The position numbers and the translations under genes are program-made. Below are positions 8,855-17,008 of a stretch of 64,000 bases of DNA, piece after piece (the stretch's first letter is position 1; every line of letters begins with the position of its first letter). The stretch spans positions 162,118-226,117 of the forward strand of contig NZ_JACHBG010000008.1 in the NCBI RefSeq assembly GCF_014207095.1, read 5' to 3'. This DNA is from Martinezella lusitana. GTDB lineage: Bacteria > Pseudomonadota > Alphaproteobacteria > Rhizobiales > Rhizobiaceae. A model generated the notes under the pieces. The model searched no databases and had not been told where the DNA came from. It worked only from the letters and a program-made list of their open reading frames with translations.

Positions 8855-9300
8855 TGGCCGATCTCCTCAAGCGGTGCGATCGCTGCCCGAATGGCAGCGC
8901 GCTGGTCGGCTGACAGTTTGACCAGTTCGGATGCGAGCCAGTCCGTTCGTCTTTGCTTCAGACTTTTTATGAGCTCCTGACCCTTCTCGGTTGCGATCAG
9001 GCCGTTGCGCCGGCGATCGCTGGGGTCGGGCGCCGAGCGTATGATGAGACCGTCACGCTCCATCGCCTTCACATGCCCTGATATTGTCGGGCCGCGCAGC
9101 TTTTCCATCCGGGCAAGTTCGGCAACACCGATGCCCGGCTGTCGCATGACGGCAACGAGCAGCAAGGCATGCAGCGGCGACAAGCCTGGATCGTCGCTTT
9201 CGCGGCGCAATTGCCGGTAAAGGCGGTGCAGGGCAGGGCGCAGTGCTTCGGCAAGCGCATGGGCTTCTTCCAGCCCGCGATGGTGGTCAGTGTCGATCAT
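8851..9300 (-). CDS. MarR family transcriptional regulator
   Basis: A 149-residue winged-helix repressor-type protein. The DNA-binding core is visible as VAELARMEKLRGPTISGHVKAMERDGLI followed by the wing DPSDRRRNGLIATEKG, close to the MarR signature. It is the first gene of a two-gene operon with the DHA2 efflux pump. An inverted repeat in its own upstream region (9320-9340) suggests autoregulation, with a ligand releasing repression of both genes. Confidence 0.93.
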   Translation of the reverse strand: MIDTDHHRGLEEAHALAEALRPALHRLYRQLRRESDDPGLSPLHALLLVAVMRQPGIGVAELARMEKLRGPTISGHVKAMERDGLIIRSAPDPSDRRRNGLIATEKGQELIKSLKQRRTDWLASELVKLSADQRAAIRAAIAPLEEIGQ

Positions 9301-9319
9301 GGGCTTCTTGCCTCAATTA

Positions 9320-9340
9320 ATAGGTAGGCTTCCTATCTAT
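9320..9340. promoter_or_regulatory. Probable MarR operator
   Basis: ATAGGTAGG and CCTATCTAT form a 9-bp inverted repeat (8 of 9 matched) around CTT, 20 bases before the marR start. Size and position fit a MarR dimer site overlapping the promoter. Confidence 0.6.
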
Positions 9341-9438
9341 ATTCCTGCTATGCATACTTGCACAAGCGATAATATTATGAAACATTTTCAATCATTACGC
9401 GCCGTTCAACAGTAGTACGACTCGAGAGGAGAAGAGCT

Positions 9439-9915
9439 GTGAAACGACTTCTGACAACGGTAACTGTGACCGCATTGAGCGCCTTGCTGGCGATATCGTC
9501 TTTCGATCCGGCCGTTGCGGGACCGATCCAGCCGATGGTCCAACCGCTGGTTGCGCAAGGCGGCGGTCAGCCTGCTGGTGTCATCGATGTGCAGTATCGC
9601 CATCAAAACAGGCATCTTCGGCCACACCATCGCCCCCATTATCGTCCGCACCACCGCCCGCATCATCGGCCGGGCTACTGGCACGGCTATCGCGGCTATA
9701 ATCATGCCCGGCCCGGCTATCGCCGTTACAATGACGGCTGGTGGTATCCGATGGCTGCCTTTACTGCAGGTGCAATCATTGGCGGGGCGGTTGCGCAGCC
9801 GCCGCGCGGCAGTGCGCATGTTCGCTGGTGCGCCAGCCGCTACAAGACCTATCGCGCTTCCGACAACACCTATCAGCCGACCAACGGTCCTCGCCGCCAG
9901 TGCGTGAGCCCGTAA
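9439..9915 (+). CDS. BA14K-like His-rich secreted protein
   Basis: A 158-residue secreted protein starting with GTG behind a good ribosome site (GAGGAGAAG). Residues 1-27 are a signal peptide (cleavage near AVAG). A His/Arg/Pro-rich stretch follows (about 54-80, repeated HHRP). A hydrophobic helix FTAGAIIGGAVA precedes a C-terminal motif WCASRYKTYRASDNTYQP ending GPRRQC. That last motif is the hallmark of the BA14K family, first known as a Brucella immunoreactive protein. The His-rich insert may bind metal, which is inference. Confidence 0.85.
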   Translation: MKRLLTTVTVTALSALLAISSFDPAVAGPIQPMVQPLVAQGGGQPAGVIDVQYRHQNRHLRPHHRPHYRPHHRPHHRPGYWHGYRGYNHARPGYRRYNDGWWYPMAAFTAGAIIGGAVAQPPRGSAHVRWCASRYKTYRASDNTYQPTNGPRRQCVSP

Positions 9916-9970
9916 GCTGCGTCTGAACTGAGTGCGTGGCCCTCTTCGTATTCGCGGCGGGGGCCTTGTT

Positions 9971-10768
9971 TTATGCCGCCGAGGGTAGCGGCAGCTTCAA
10001 TCCGGTCAACTGTTCCGAGATATCCCAAAGTCTGCGCCAAACGACCTGGTCGCGAGCGTGTGGGGCAATCCATGCCTGGATCGGCGGCCCCTTCAGCTCG
10101 TAGAAGCCCTTCGGCCCATACATGACGCCGCCTTCCGCCTGCGGCGAGGTGGCAGCAAAGAGCGTCGGCAGTGCGCCTGCCGCGGCTGATTGCGAGAAGA
10201 GAGGCCCCACCAATTGTCCGAAGCGCTCGAGAAGCCCGGGGCGGTTGCGGCCCATGCGCGGTCCTGCGCTCTGCAGGCCGGTGACGGCATAGCCAGGATG
10301 GGCGGCAGTGCTTTTCAATCTCCAGCCCTCGGCGCTCGCGATGCGGTCGAGTTCCAGACCGAACAGCAGCCGCATCGTCCAGGCGAAATGGCCGACATAA
10401 TTTGCCCCCATCTGCATCTCGAAGCCGTCTTCGGTCTCGTGCCGATCAGGAATTGCCATGACGCCGGCATTGTTGATCAGGAGGTCGATGCGCGGCACGG
10501 CGGCGGCGATGCGCCCAGCCGTGCGTGCGACGGAATCGAGGCTGGCGAGATCGAGAGGCTCAAACGCAATGTCTGCATTGAGTGTTGCGGCCCGGATAGA
10601 CGCCATCGCTTCGGCTCCCTTTCTTTCGTTGCGCGAGGCGATGATCACCTTCGCGCCTGCCCCGGCCAGGGCCTTGGCTGCCTCATAGCCGATGCCGCTA
10701 TTGGCTCCGGTAATGACGGCTATTCGACCTGTCTGCGGCGGAATGTCTTTCACTGTCCAATCTGGCAT
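9971..10768 (-). CDS. SDR family protein lacking the catalytic segment
   Basis: This looks like a retinol-dehydrogenase-type short-chain dehydrogenase. The nucleotide-binding motif TGANSGIG (20-27), the NNAG motif (99-102) and the later AAHPGY motif (155-160) are present. The region that should hold the catalytic Ser and the YxxxK pair is absent: NYVGHFAWTMRLL runs directly into FGLELDRIAS, with a junction near residue 135 (about base 10364). The family is usually 300 or more residues; this is 265. An in-frame deletion of about 45-55 residues is the simplest reading, so NAD(P)-dependent catalysis is doubtful. It may be a decaying gene or a repurposed binding protein. Confidence 0.75.
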   Translation of the reverse strand: MPDWTVKDIPPQTGRIAVITGANSGIGYEAAKALAGAGAKVIIASRNERKGAEAMASIRAATLNADIAFEPLDLASLDSVARTAGRIAAAVPRIDLLINNAGVMAIPDRHETEDGFEMQMGANYVGHFAWTMRLLFGLELDRIASAEGWRLKSTAAHPGYAVTGLQSAGPRMGRNRPGLLERFGQLVGPLFSQSAAAGALPTLFAATSPQAEGGVMYGPKGFYELKGPPIQAWIAPHARDQVVWRRLWDISEQLTGLKLPLPSAA

Positions 10769-10819
10769 GGCGAACTCCTGTCGAGAGATTTGGCATCGCC
10801 CATTGTAGTTGGTAATTTA

Positions 10820-10834
10820 TTGCACTAAATGCAA
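10820..10834. promoter_or_regulatory. Inverted repeat upstream of the SDR gene
   Basis: TTGCA and TGCAA are separated by CTAAA, about 50 bases upstream of the SDR start in an AT-rich stretch. It looks like a small dimeric-regulator site, but no regulator gene adjoins it. Confidence 0.35.
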
Positions 10835-10995
10835 GTTTGTAATTAGTGAAAATATGCAATGGAAAAATCACGCGGTAGCCCTTGCATATCAACGCTTTTC
10901 GGCCGCCTAATGGCGTGGCACGCCTTTGAAATGCCACGCTGCTCGGTCCTCATCGCATACTCATTCGAATCGCAGCCGGAGATTGGATTCGCGGA

Positions 10996-11694
10996 ATGAC
11001 CACAAAGACATCATGTGCCGATTTCGTGCGGTTTTTCCGCTCCTGGGTCAGCGATCCCATGCGGGTCGCGGCAGTTGCGCCTTCGGGCGAACGGCTGGCG
11101 AAGCTGATGACGCAGGAGATCGATCCGTTGGGCGGTCCCGTGCTCGAACTTGGCCCCGGCACGGGTGTTTTCACCCACGCCTTGCTCGCCCGCGGTATTC
11201 CGGAAAATGCCCTTACGCTGGTCGAGTTCGGCGAGGAGTTTGCGGTTCGTTTGCGCGGCCGCTTTCCGGAGGCGCGGGTCGTGCGGATGGACGCGGCGCA
11301 GCTCGGCGATTGCGGCCTCTTCGATGACGCCCCTTTCGGCGCCGTCGTCAGTGGCTTGCCGCTCTTGTCCATGCCGCCTTCGAAGGTTGCGGCCATTGTC
11401 GGCGGTGCCTTCGAATCGATGAAGCCGGGCGGGGCCTTCTATCAGTTCACTTATGGTCCTCGCTGTCCTATTCCGCGGACGATTCTGGAAAGTCTCGGCT
11501 TGAAGGGCACCCGCATCGGCGGCACCGTTCGCAACATTCCGCCCGCCGGCGTCTACAGGATATCGCGGCAGAATCCGATGGAGCTCTCGATTAGCGGCTC
11601 CAAATATCGTAGCACCGAGGGGAATGTCGGCGTCGGGGCATTTGCGCAGGAAGCCGGCAAGGCCGATACGGGACGGCCCGAAGCCAATGCATAG
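10996..11694 (+). CDS. Class I SAM methyltransferase, PmtA-like
   Basis: A soluble SAM-dependent methyltransferase resembling bacterial phospholipid N-methyltransferases, which convert phosphatidylethanolamine toward phosphatidylcholine, and the related rRNA adenine methylase fold. Seen are FVRFFRSWVSDPMRVAAVAPS at 10-30, the SAM motif VLELGPGTGVFTHALL at 49-64 and a post-motif VVSGLPLLSMP. The last 40 residues or so (after RISRQNP) are an extra tail not expected for the family. The gene lies 11 bases before a TetR gene, so they may be cotranscribed. A second, true pmtA may exist elsewhere; substrate assignment is tentative. Confidence 0.72.
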   Translation: MTTKTSCADFVRFFRSWVSDPMRVAAVAPSGERLAKLMTQEIDPLGGPVLELGPGTGVFTHALLARGIPENALTLVEFGEEFAVRLRGRFPEARVVRMDAAQLGDCGLFDDAPFGAVVSGLPLLSMPPSKVAAIVGGAFESMKPGGAFYQFTYGPRCPIPRTILESLGLKGTRIGGTVRNIPPAGVYRISRQNPMELSISGSKYRSTEGNVGVGAFAQEAGKADTGRPEANA

Positions 11695-11705
11695 CGGGGA
11701 AACGA

Positions 11706-12359
11706 ATGGCGGATCTGCCTGGCAGCGATAGCGCGGTGAGGGAAGGCCGGCGCGAACGGAAGCGCCGCCAGACCCGCGAGCGCATCGAAACCACGGCATT
11801 GAAACTCTTCCTCGCACGCGGCTTTGACGGCACCACCATCGAAGATATCACCGAGGCCGCTGACGTCTCCAAGCGCAGCTTCTTCGACTATTTCCCGAGC
11901 AAGGAAGATGTCGTCGCCGCCTGGCAGGATGGCTTTTCGGACGCATTGATCGCAGCCGTCGCTGCCCAACCGGCAGAGGCGTCGCTCGCTGAAGTCATCG
12001 AGGCGGCCATCAATGCGGCTCTGCACGCCGCCATTTCCGATCCGCAGCACCTTGCCATTGCGGTCTTGATCCACAACACGCCGGCGCTTCGTGCGCGCGA
12101 TCAGCTGAAATATTCAAAGCTTGAGAGAAAGCTCGTGGATGCTCTGCAAGCCCGCAGTCGCGGTGGTGACGAGGAGCGGTTTCGGTTGAGCGTGCTTGCC
12201 GCTGCCGTCGTCAGCATGCTTCGCATCGGCGGCGAGCGTTGGAATGGCGGGCGGCAAGAGATTTCGCTGGAGCGGTTCGCGCCTGAGATGTTTCGCGAAC
12301 TTTGGACCACGCTTGCCGATCTTGGCGTACTGGCACGGCAGCATCTGCCCGCCGATTGA
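11706..12359 (+). CDS. TetR family transcriptional regulator
   Basis: A 217-residue TetR/AcrR repressor. The N-terminal helix-turn-helix is clear: RERIETTALKLFLARGFDGTTIEDI followed by ADVSKRSFFDYFPSKEDVV. The C-terminal ligand domain is variable and its inducer cannot be inferred. It follows the methyltransferase gene by 11 bases and is likely in the same transcript. Between 12360 and 12591 I see no further gene. Confidence 0.92.
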   Translation: MADLPGSDSAVREGRRERKRRQTRERIETTALKLFLARGFDGTTIEDITEAADVSKRSFFDYFPSKEDVVAAWQDGFSDALIAAVAAQPAEASLAEVIEAAINAALHAAISDPQHLAIAVLIHNTPALRARDQLKYSKLERKLVDALQARSRGGDEERFRLSVLAAAVVSMLRIGGERWNGGRQEISLERFAPEMFRELWTTLADLGVLARQHLPAD

Positions 12360-12591
12360 TCCCCGGAAAAGCCTCTGATCGACCGCTCGTTGCGGCTGCA
12401 TCGATGGAGGCATGCCGAAAAGATCAGGTCATCAAGCGGCCGTGCATTGCATATGCCGGATAGCAGACCCATCTAGTCTGTGGTCGCGACCTCAATCCCC
12501 CCTTCGCGAACAGCTCGATTTTCTCGACAAATCCCGGCCGCTTCGACGCCGGGAACTCCATCTATATTCAGATCAGTAAAGGGACAGAACC

Positions 12592-13473
12592 ATGTCAGAT
12601 TTCGACGCAGCCAAGTCCGGTCAATTCAAGATCGGCGGCGACCTTCCCGTCCATCGTCTCGGCTTCGGCGCCATGCGCATCACCGGTGCCGGCATATGGG
12701 GGGAGCCGGACGATCATGACGAAGCCGTCCGAACCCTGAAGCGCCTGCCGCAGCTCGGCATCAACTTCATCGACACGGCCGATTCCTATGGTCCGGACGT
12801 TTCCGAGCGCCTGATCAAGGAAGCGCTTCACCCCTATGGCAAGGATCTCGTCGTCGCCACCAAAGGTGGCCTGACGCGAACCGGTCCGAATGTCTGGGTG
12901 CCGTTGGGTCGTCCTGAATATCTTATCCAGCAGGCGCATAAGAGCTTGCGCAATCTCGGTGTCGACCGGATCGACCTCTGGCAGCTTCATCGTATCGATT
13001 CCAAGGTGCCTGCCGCCGAGCAGTTCGATGCCGTGAAGTCACTGCTCGACGATGGCATCATCCGCCATGCGGGCTTGAGCGAAGTCTCCGTCGCCGAGAT
13101 TGAGGCCGCTTCCAAGCACTTCAAGGTGGTCACCGTGCAGAACCGCTACAATCTGGTCGATCGCACCAGTGAAGATGTGCTCGACTACTGCGAAAAGCAC
13201 GGCATCGGCTTCATTCCGTGGTTCCCGCTTGCTGCGGGCGATCTCGCCAAGGAAGGTTCGCTTCTCGACACCATTGCCAAGAGACATGGCGCCGCACCGA
13301 GCCAGATCGCACTTGCCTGGGTGCTGAAGCGCAGCCCGGTCATGCTCCCGATCCCCGGAACGGGCAAAGTCAAGCATCTCGAAGAAAACACGGCAGCCGT
13401 CAACATCGTGCTTTCGGATGAGGAGTTCGCGGCGTTGGATGCCGAAGGAAAGAAAGCCTTCAAGGCGGCGTAG
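12592..13473 (+). CDS. Aldo/keto reductase
   Basis: A 293-residue NADPH-dependent TIM-barrel oxidoreductase acting on aldehydes or ketones in the cytoplasm. The catalytic tetrad is complete: Asp61 and Tyr66 in FIDTADSYG, Lys91 in ATKGG and His133 in LWQLHRID. The NADP-binding end (LPIPGTGKVKHLEEN) is present. It resembles general stress or pyridoxal-reductase-like AKRs. A ribosome site (AAAGGGACAG) precedes the ATG. The true substrate is unknown. Confidence 0.92.
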   Translation: MSDFDAAKSGQFKIGGDLPVHRLGFGAMRITGAGIWGEPDDHDEAVRTLKRLPQLGINFIDTADSYGPDVSERLIKEALHPYGKDLVVATKGGLTRTGPNVWVPLGRPEYLIQQAHKSLRNLGVDRIDLWQLHRIDSKVPAAEQFDAVKSLLDDGIIRHAGLSEVSVAEIEAASKHFKVVTVQNRYNLVDRTSEDVLDYCEKHGIGFIPWFPLAAGDLAKEGSLLDTIAKRHGAAPSQIALAWVLKRSPVMLPIPGTGKVKHLEENTAAVNIVLSDEEFAALDAEGKKAFKAA

Positions 13474-13562
13474 AGCGCGTCGCTCCGGCAGACGGAGCTA
13501 AAGCAACAAACTGGAGGATGTGAATCTCCGATCTTCAGTCCGTAGCGGCTTTAAAATAGGCG

Positions 13563-13583
13563 ACGGCAAGCCCGGCTTGCCGT
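13563..13583. repeat. Perfect inverted repeat after the aldo/keto reductase gene
   Basis: ACGGCAAGC and GCTTGCCGT flank a CCG loop, about 90 bases past the stop codon. The stem is perfect but there is no U-tract, so it is at best a weak terminator or an mRNA-end stabiliser. Confidence 0.45.
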
Positions 13584-13630
13584 TGCTATGCGGAATTTTC
13601 CGTATAGGTGGGTAAAAGCAATGCGTTGGG

Positions 13631-13647
13631 CGCAATGCTGCATTGCG
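13631..13647. promoter_or_regulatory. Inverted repeat upstream of the sRNA promoter
   Basis: CGCAATG and CATTGCG flank CTG, centred about 40 bases upstream of the putative -10 of the CCUCCUCCC sRNA. It could be an activator or repressor site; that is inference from position only. Confidence 0.35.
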
Positions 13648-13677
13648 AAAGATAGTCTGTTCACGACTCTCCGGGCG

Positions 13678-13683
13678 TTATAT
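13678..13683 (+). promoter_or_regulatory. Putative -10 element of the sRNA
   Basis: TTATAT lies 11 bases before the first sRNA hairpin, which would put the RNA start near 13690. No convincing -35 box is spaced 16-18 bases upstream, so an alternative sigma factor or an activator may be involved. Confidence 0.3.
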
Positions 13684-13689
13684 TTACCC

Positions 13690-13813
13690 CTTCGAAGGCA
13701 GCGCATCTCCTCCTCCCAGCGCGCCTTCATTGATTGGCAACACTCCTCCTCCCAGTTGCCAATCCGGATCAAAGAGCCTGACGCATCCTCCTCCCGCGTC
13801 GGGCTCTTTTTTT
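13690..13813 (+). ncRNA. Trans-acting sRNA with CCUCCUCCC loops (alpha-r14/NfeR1, 'cuckoo' type)
   Basis: Three successive hairpins each show the anti-Shine-Dalgarno motif CTCCTCCC in the loop. Hairpin 1 is 13694-13728 (GAAGGC and GCGC arms, one bulged A). Hairpin 2 is 13732-13764 (perfect 10-bp arms GATTGGCAAC/GTTGCCAATC). Hairpin 3 is 13771-13809 (AAAGAGCC and GACGC arms, one G-U pair) and runs into TTTTTTT as the terminator. This architecture matches the rhizobial alpha-r14 (NfeR1) and CCUCCUCCC 'cuckoo' sRNA families, which base-pair with ribosome-binding sites of target mRNAs, often transporter genes. There is no open reading frame of note. The 5' end is approximate. Confidence 0.85.
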
Positions 13814-13993
13814 ATCCAGCACCTCCCACTTTCTTCCTGTATCGCATGCTTTCCGTTCGGCCGTGGCGTTGCGCCTTTGCAATGCTGGTGCGAATTAGCA
13901 TTGTTTCATCTGGCCCGGGATCGGTCTCTTTGCTTGCGCCACGGACGCTGATGCGTAGAGTGGCGCGGTAGTAAGGCGTTAAAGAAAGGTTGC

Positions 13994-15298
13994 ATGATGC
14001 AGCGTATGGCGAGTTCGGGCCGACGGAGAAGAGCCTTTTTCCGAGCTGTCGCCATTGCCGTGACGCTGTCGCTGGCGGCCTGCGGCCGTCCCGTCGGGGT
14101 CATGCGGCCAGTCAGTGAAAACGTGCCCGGAACCTCGAAGGTCGATCTGCTGGTCGCTACAACACGCTTGCCGGACAAGGATCCGGCGATCCTGTTTTCG
14201 GGCGAACGCGGTCAGGGGCTGAAGATCGACGCCGTCAGCATCTCTATTCCGCCGGAAGCCAACCGTAAGGTCGGCCAGGTGCAATGGCCGAGCCGCTTGC
14301 CCGGCAACCCCTTGAAGAACTTTGTCACCCTTGCGGTCAAGCCGCTCGCGACCGAAGCGGACGGCCGCGGCTGGCTGCATGCGGAATTGCCGAAGAACAA
14401 GCGCGTGCTGATCTTCGTACATGGCTTCAACAATCGGTATGAGGATGCTGTCTACCGCTTTGCGCAGATCGTGCACGATTCCCACGCCGAGGTCGCACCA
14501 ATCGTCTTCACATGGCCGTCGCGGGCGAGCATCTTCGACTACGCCTATGACAAGGAAAGTACGAACTATTCCCGTGACTCGCTCGAAGAGCTGCTCCGCC
14601 GGGTCGCCGCCGATCCCGCTGTCGGCGATATCACGGTCATGGCCCACTCGATGGGGAGTTGGCTCGCCGTCGAATCTATCCGCCAGATGGCGATCCGCAA
14701 CGGCAGCGTTACGCCGAAGATCAAGAACGTTATCCTGGCTTCGCCCGATCTCGATGTCGACGTCTTCGGGCGGCAGTTCGCAGCGCTCGGTAAGGACAAG
14801 CCGCATTTCACCCTGTTCGTCTCGCGTGACGACCGGGCCCTTTCCCTGTCGCGTCGCATCTCCGGCAATGTCGACCGTCTCGGCCAGATCGATCCGGCGG
14901 CCGAGCCCTATCGCAGCGAGTTGGAGAAGCAGGGCATCACGGTGCTCGATCTCACCAAGCTCAAGACAGGCGATGGTCTGAACCACGGCAAGTTTGCCGA
15001 GAGCCCGGAAGTGGTGAAGCTCATCGGTGCCCGGCTGATTGCCGGCCAGACGATCACCGATTCCGATGTCGGCATCGGCGATGCCGTCGGTGCGGTTGCG
15101 CTTGGCGCCGCGCAGACCGTCGGCAGCGTTGCCGGCGCGGCCGTCAGCGCCCCGATCGCTATCTTCGATCCTCGCACGCGTGAGAATTACGGAGAGCAGT
15201 GGCGCCGTGTCGGTGCCTCGGCGGGCAATACGGTCGGCTCTCTCGGCGATAGCGTCGAAGCGACGGGCAACAATGTCGGCGAGACATTGCGGCAATAG
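13994..15298 (+). CDS. Alpha/beta hydrolase lipoprotein (DUF900 family)
   Basis: A 434-residue envelope lipoprotein with an alpha/beta-hydrolase domain. The N-terminus is basic (SSGRRRRAFF), followed by a hydrophobic segment and the lipobox LAAC, so the Cys at about 30 should be lipidated. The hydrolase core contains VLIFVHGFNNRYEDA (oxyanion region, about 138-152), the nucleophile elbow MAHSMGSW (Ser at about 219) and a C-terminal His in DGLNHGKF. This is the DUF900 family. The tail has Gly/Ala-rich repeats (GAVALGAAQTVGSVAGAAVSA, split as seen) of unknown role. Substrate is unknown. Confidence 0.87.
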   Translation: MMQRMASSGRRRRAFFRAVAIAVTLSLAACGRPVGVMRPVSENVPGTSKVDLLVATTRLPDKDPAILFSGERGQGLKIDAVSISIPPEANRKVGQVQWPSRLPGNPLKNFVTLAVKPLATEADGRGWLHAELPKNKRVLIFVHGFNNRYEDAVYRFAQIVHDSHAEVAPIVFTWPSRASIFDYAYDKESTNYSRDSLEELLRRVAADPAVGDITVMAHSMGSWLAVESIRQMAIRNGSVTPKIKNVILASPDLDVDVFGRQFAALGKDKPHFTLFVSRDDRALSLSRRISGNVDRLGQIDPAAEPYRSELEKQGITVLDLTKLKTGDGLNHGKFAESPEVVKLIGARLIAGQTITDSDVGIGDAVGAVALGAAQTVGSVAGAAVSAPIAIFDPRTRENYGEQWRRVGASAGNTVGSLGDSVEATGNNVGETLRQ

Positions 15299-15574
15299 AG
15301 TTCCGATCGCGCATCGGATTCGTTCTCCAAAAGCCGATAGCCAGTTCGCTCAAACTGATATATCACAGAGTCGCGCCATATCGGACATGGCGACACTTTG
15401 CGGGCGGGCTTCGGCATGGGCGAAAACAAGCGTACGGTTCTGATCGTCGGCAGCAATACCGCATCGGGCCGGCATCGCGTTGCCGCCGCGAGGAGTCGAG
15501 TATGTTGTGCAAAAATGCGGATCGGTCTTGCGACGTCCACGTGCGCAAAATCGAAGACCCGACGGGAGTTTGCA

Positions 15575-15820
15575 TTGCCCGATCTGAATGAAAGCAAAAG
15601 AAAACCCCGCCTATCAAAAGGCGAGAAGATAAAGCGGCTTGTATATTTCTGCTTATTCTTTGCGGCGTGCTTCACTCTCGCTGCCTTCTTCGACACGCCG
15701 TGGATAACCAATGTTCTAGGCTGTTTGGTAGTTGGCGTCGGCGCTGGTGAGATTAACGGGATAAGTGTCCTGACGCTGCTTTCGCGCAATCGCGATGAAA
15801 ACGATGAGAATGAACATTAG
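15575..15820 (+). CDS. Small two-helix membrane protein, unknown
   Basis: An 81-residue product read from a TTG start with a strong ribosome site (GGGAG, 6 bases upstream). Residues 4-18 are basic (ESKRKPRLSKGEK). Two hydrophobic helices follow (VYFCLFFAACFTLAAFF and VLGCLVVGVGAGEINGISVL), then an acidic end (RDENDENEH). An upstream in-frame ATG at 15398 would add 59 residues with no ribosome site and poor coding character. I do not recognise a family. Bases 15299-15574 contain no other feature I can see. Confidence 0.5.
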   Translation: MPDLNESKRKPRLSKGEKIKRLVYFCLFFAACFTLAAFFDTPWITNVLGCLVVGVGAGEINGISVLTLLSRNRDENDENEH

Positions 15821-15931
15821 AATGAGAAGCAAGTCTCAGAGATAGCGACGCGCTTCAGACCCGCAACACAAGGCATTTGTCTTGCTGGTCGATGGCAACA
15901 TTACGCGACAGGTTTGATTGGAGTAGATGAG

Positions 15932-16969
15932 ATGAGATGGAAGCGCACGATCCAGTTGCTGGATGTCCATTGCGAAGGCGAAATCGGTAAGGTTGCCATC
16001 GGCGGCGTGCCGAAGATCCCCGGCAACACCATCGCCGAGCAGCTGCATTGGCTGAACACCGACCCGAAGGGTCAGGAACTGCGTCGCTTCCTCGTGCTGG
16101 AGCCACGCGGCGCGCCGATTGGCTCCGTCAACCTGCTGCTGCCGGCCAAGCATCCCGACGCCGATGCCGGTTTCATCATCCTGCAGCCCGACCAGGCGCA
16201 TGCAAGCTCCGGCTCGAATTCCATCTGCGTGACTACGGCACTGCTCGAATCCGGTATCGTCGAGATGAAGGAGCCGGAAACGGTCGTCACGCTCGATACG
16301 GCAGCTGGCCTCGTTCGTGCCACGGCGACGTGCCGCGACGGCCGTTGCGAGAAGGTGCGGTTGACCATGGTGCCGTCCTTCGTTCATGAGCTCGATGTCG
16401 AGCTCGACACGCCGCAATGGGGCAGGATCAAGCTCGACCTTTGCTATGGCGGCATCTTCTATGGTCTGGTCGATGTCGGCCAGATTGGCCTGAAGATCGA
16501 AAAGGCCAATGCGGCTGCCCTCGTTCAGGCGGGCATGGTCATCAAGGATGCGATCAACCGGGCGATGACGGTGGTTCATCCGGAAATTCCGGCGATCTCG
16601 GGCGTTGCCTATGTGATGTTCCGCGACATCGATCCCGATGGCGCCATCCGCACCTGCACGACCATGTGGCCCGGCCGTGCAGACCGCTCACCCTGCGGCA
16701 CCGGCAATTCCGCCAATCTGGCGACACTGCATGCCCGCGGCAAGGCCAAGGTCGGCGATGTCTTCAAGTCCCGCTCGATCATCGATTCCGAATTCGAGGT
16801 CGGCCTGCAGGCGGAGACCGAAGTTGCCGGCAAGGCGGCCATCATCCCAACGATCACCGGCCGCGGCTTCACCTTCGGTCTCAGTCAGGTGGCGCTTGAT
16901 CCTTTCGACCCGATGGCGGAAGGCTTTGCCATGACGGATGTCTGGGGGCCTTCGGCAGGCGATATTTGA
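15932..16969 (+). CDS. Proline racemase family enzyme (Ser/Cys type)
   Basis: A 345-residue cytoplasmic enzyme of the proline racemase superfamily, which includes 4-hydroxyproline 2-epimerase and trans-3-hydroxy-L-proline dehydratase. The first catalytic position is Ser93 in SSGSNS instead of the Cys of MCGHG. The second Cys255 in DRSPCGTGNSA is kept. Ser/Cys members are known in this superfamily, so the gene need not be dead, but simple proline racemization is unlikely. I chose the ATG at 15932 because GGAG lies 8 bases upstream and the product then starts MRWKRTIQLLDVHCEGE as in relatives. No hydroxyproline catabolic genes adjoin. Confidence 0.87.
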   Translation: MRWKRTIQLLDVHCEGEIGKVAIGGVPKIPGNTIAEQLHWLNTDPKGQELRRFLVLEPRGAPIGSVNLLLPAKHPDADAGFIILQPDQAHASSGSNSICVTTALLESGIVEMKEPETVVTLDTAAGLVRATATCRDGRCEKVRLTMVPSFVHELDVELDTPQWGRIKLDLCYGGIFYGLVDVGQIGLKIEKANAAALVQAGMVIKDAINRAMTVVHPEIPAISGVAYVMFRDIDPDGAIRTCTTMWPGRADRSPCGTGNSANLATLHARGKAKVGDVFKSRSIIDSEFEVGLQAETEVAGKAAIIPTITGRGFTFGLSQVALDPFDPMAEGFAMTDVWGPSAGDI

Positions 16970-17008
16970 GGGGATAGGGCCATTGGCTCCTATCGTCTGG
17001 GGAGTTCT

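Noticed and set aside
7508..8980. Long plus-strand frame opposite the efflux pump
   Set aside because: Highly charged low-complexity product that mirrors transmembrane codons on the other strand; no ribosome site.
13690..13813. Repeated CTCCTCCC units as a CRISPR-like or microsatellite repeat
   Set aside because: The units sit in loops of three different stems and the last is a terminator, so a structured RNA explains them fully.
13979..15295. Minus-strand frame spanning the lipoprotein hydrolase gene
   Set aside because: The plus-strand protein has a lipobox and hydrolase motifs; the minus one has none.
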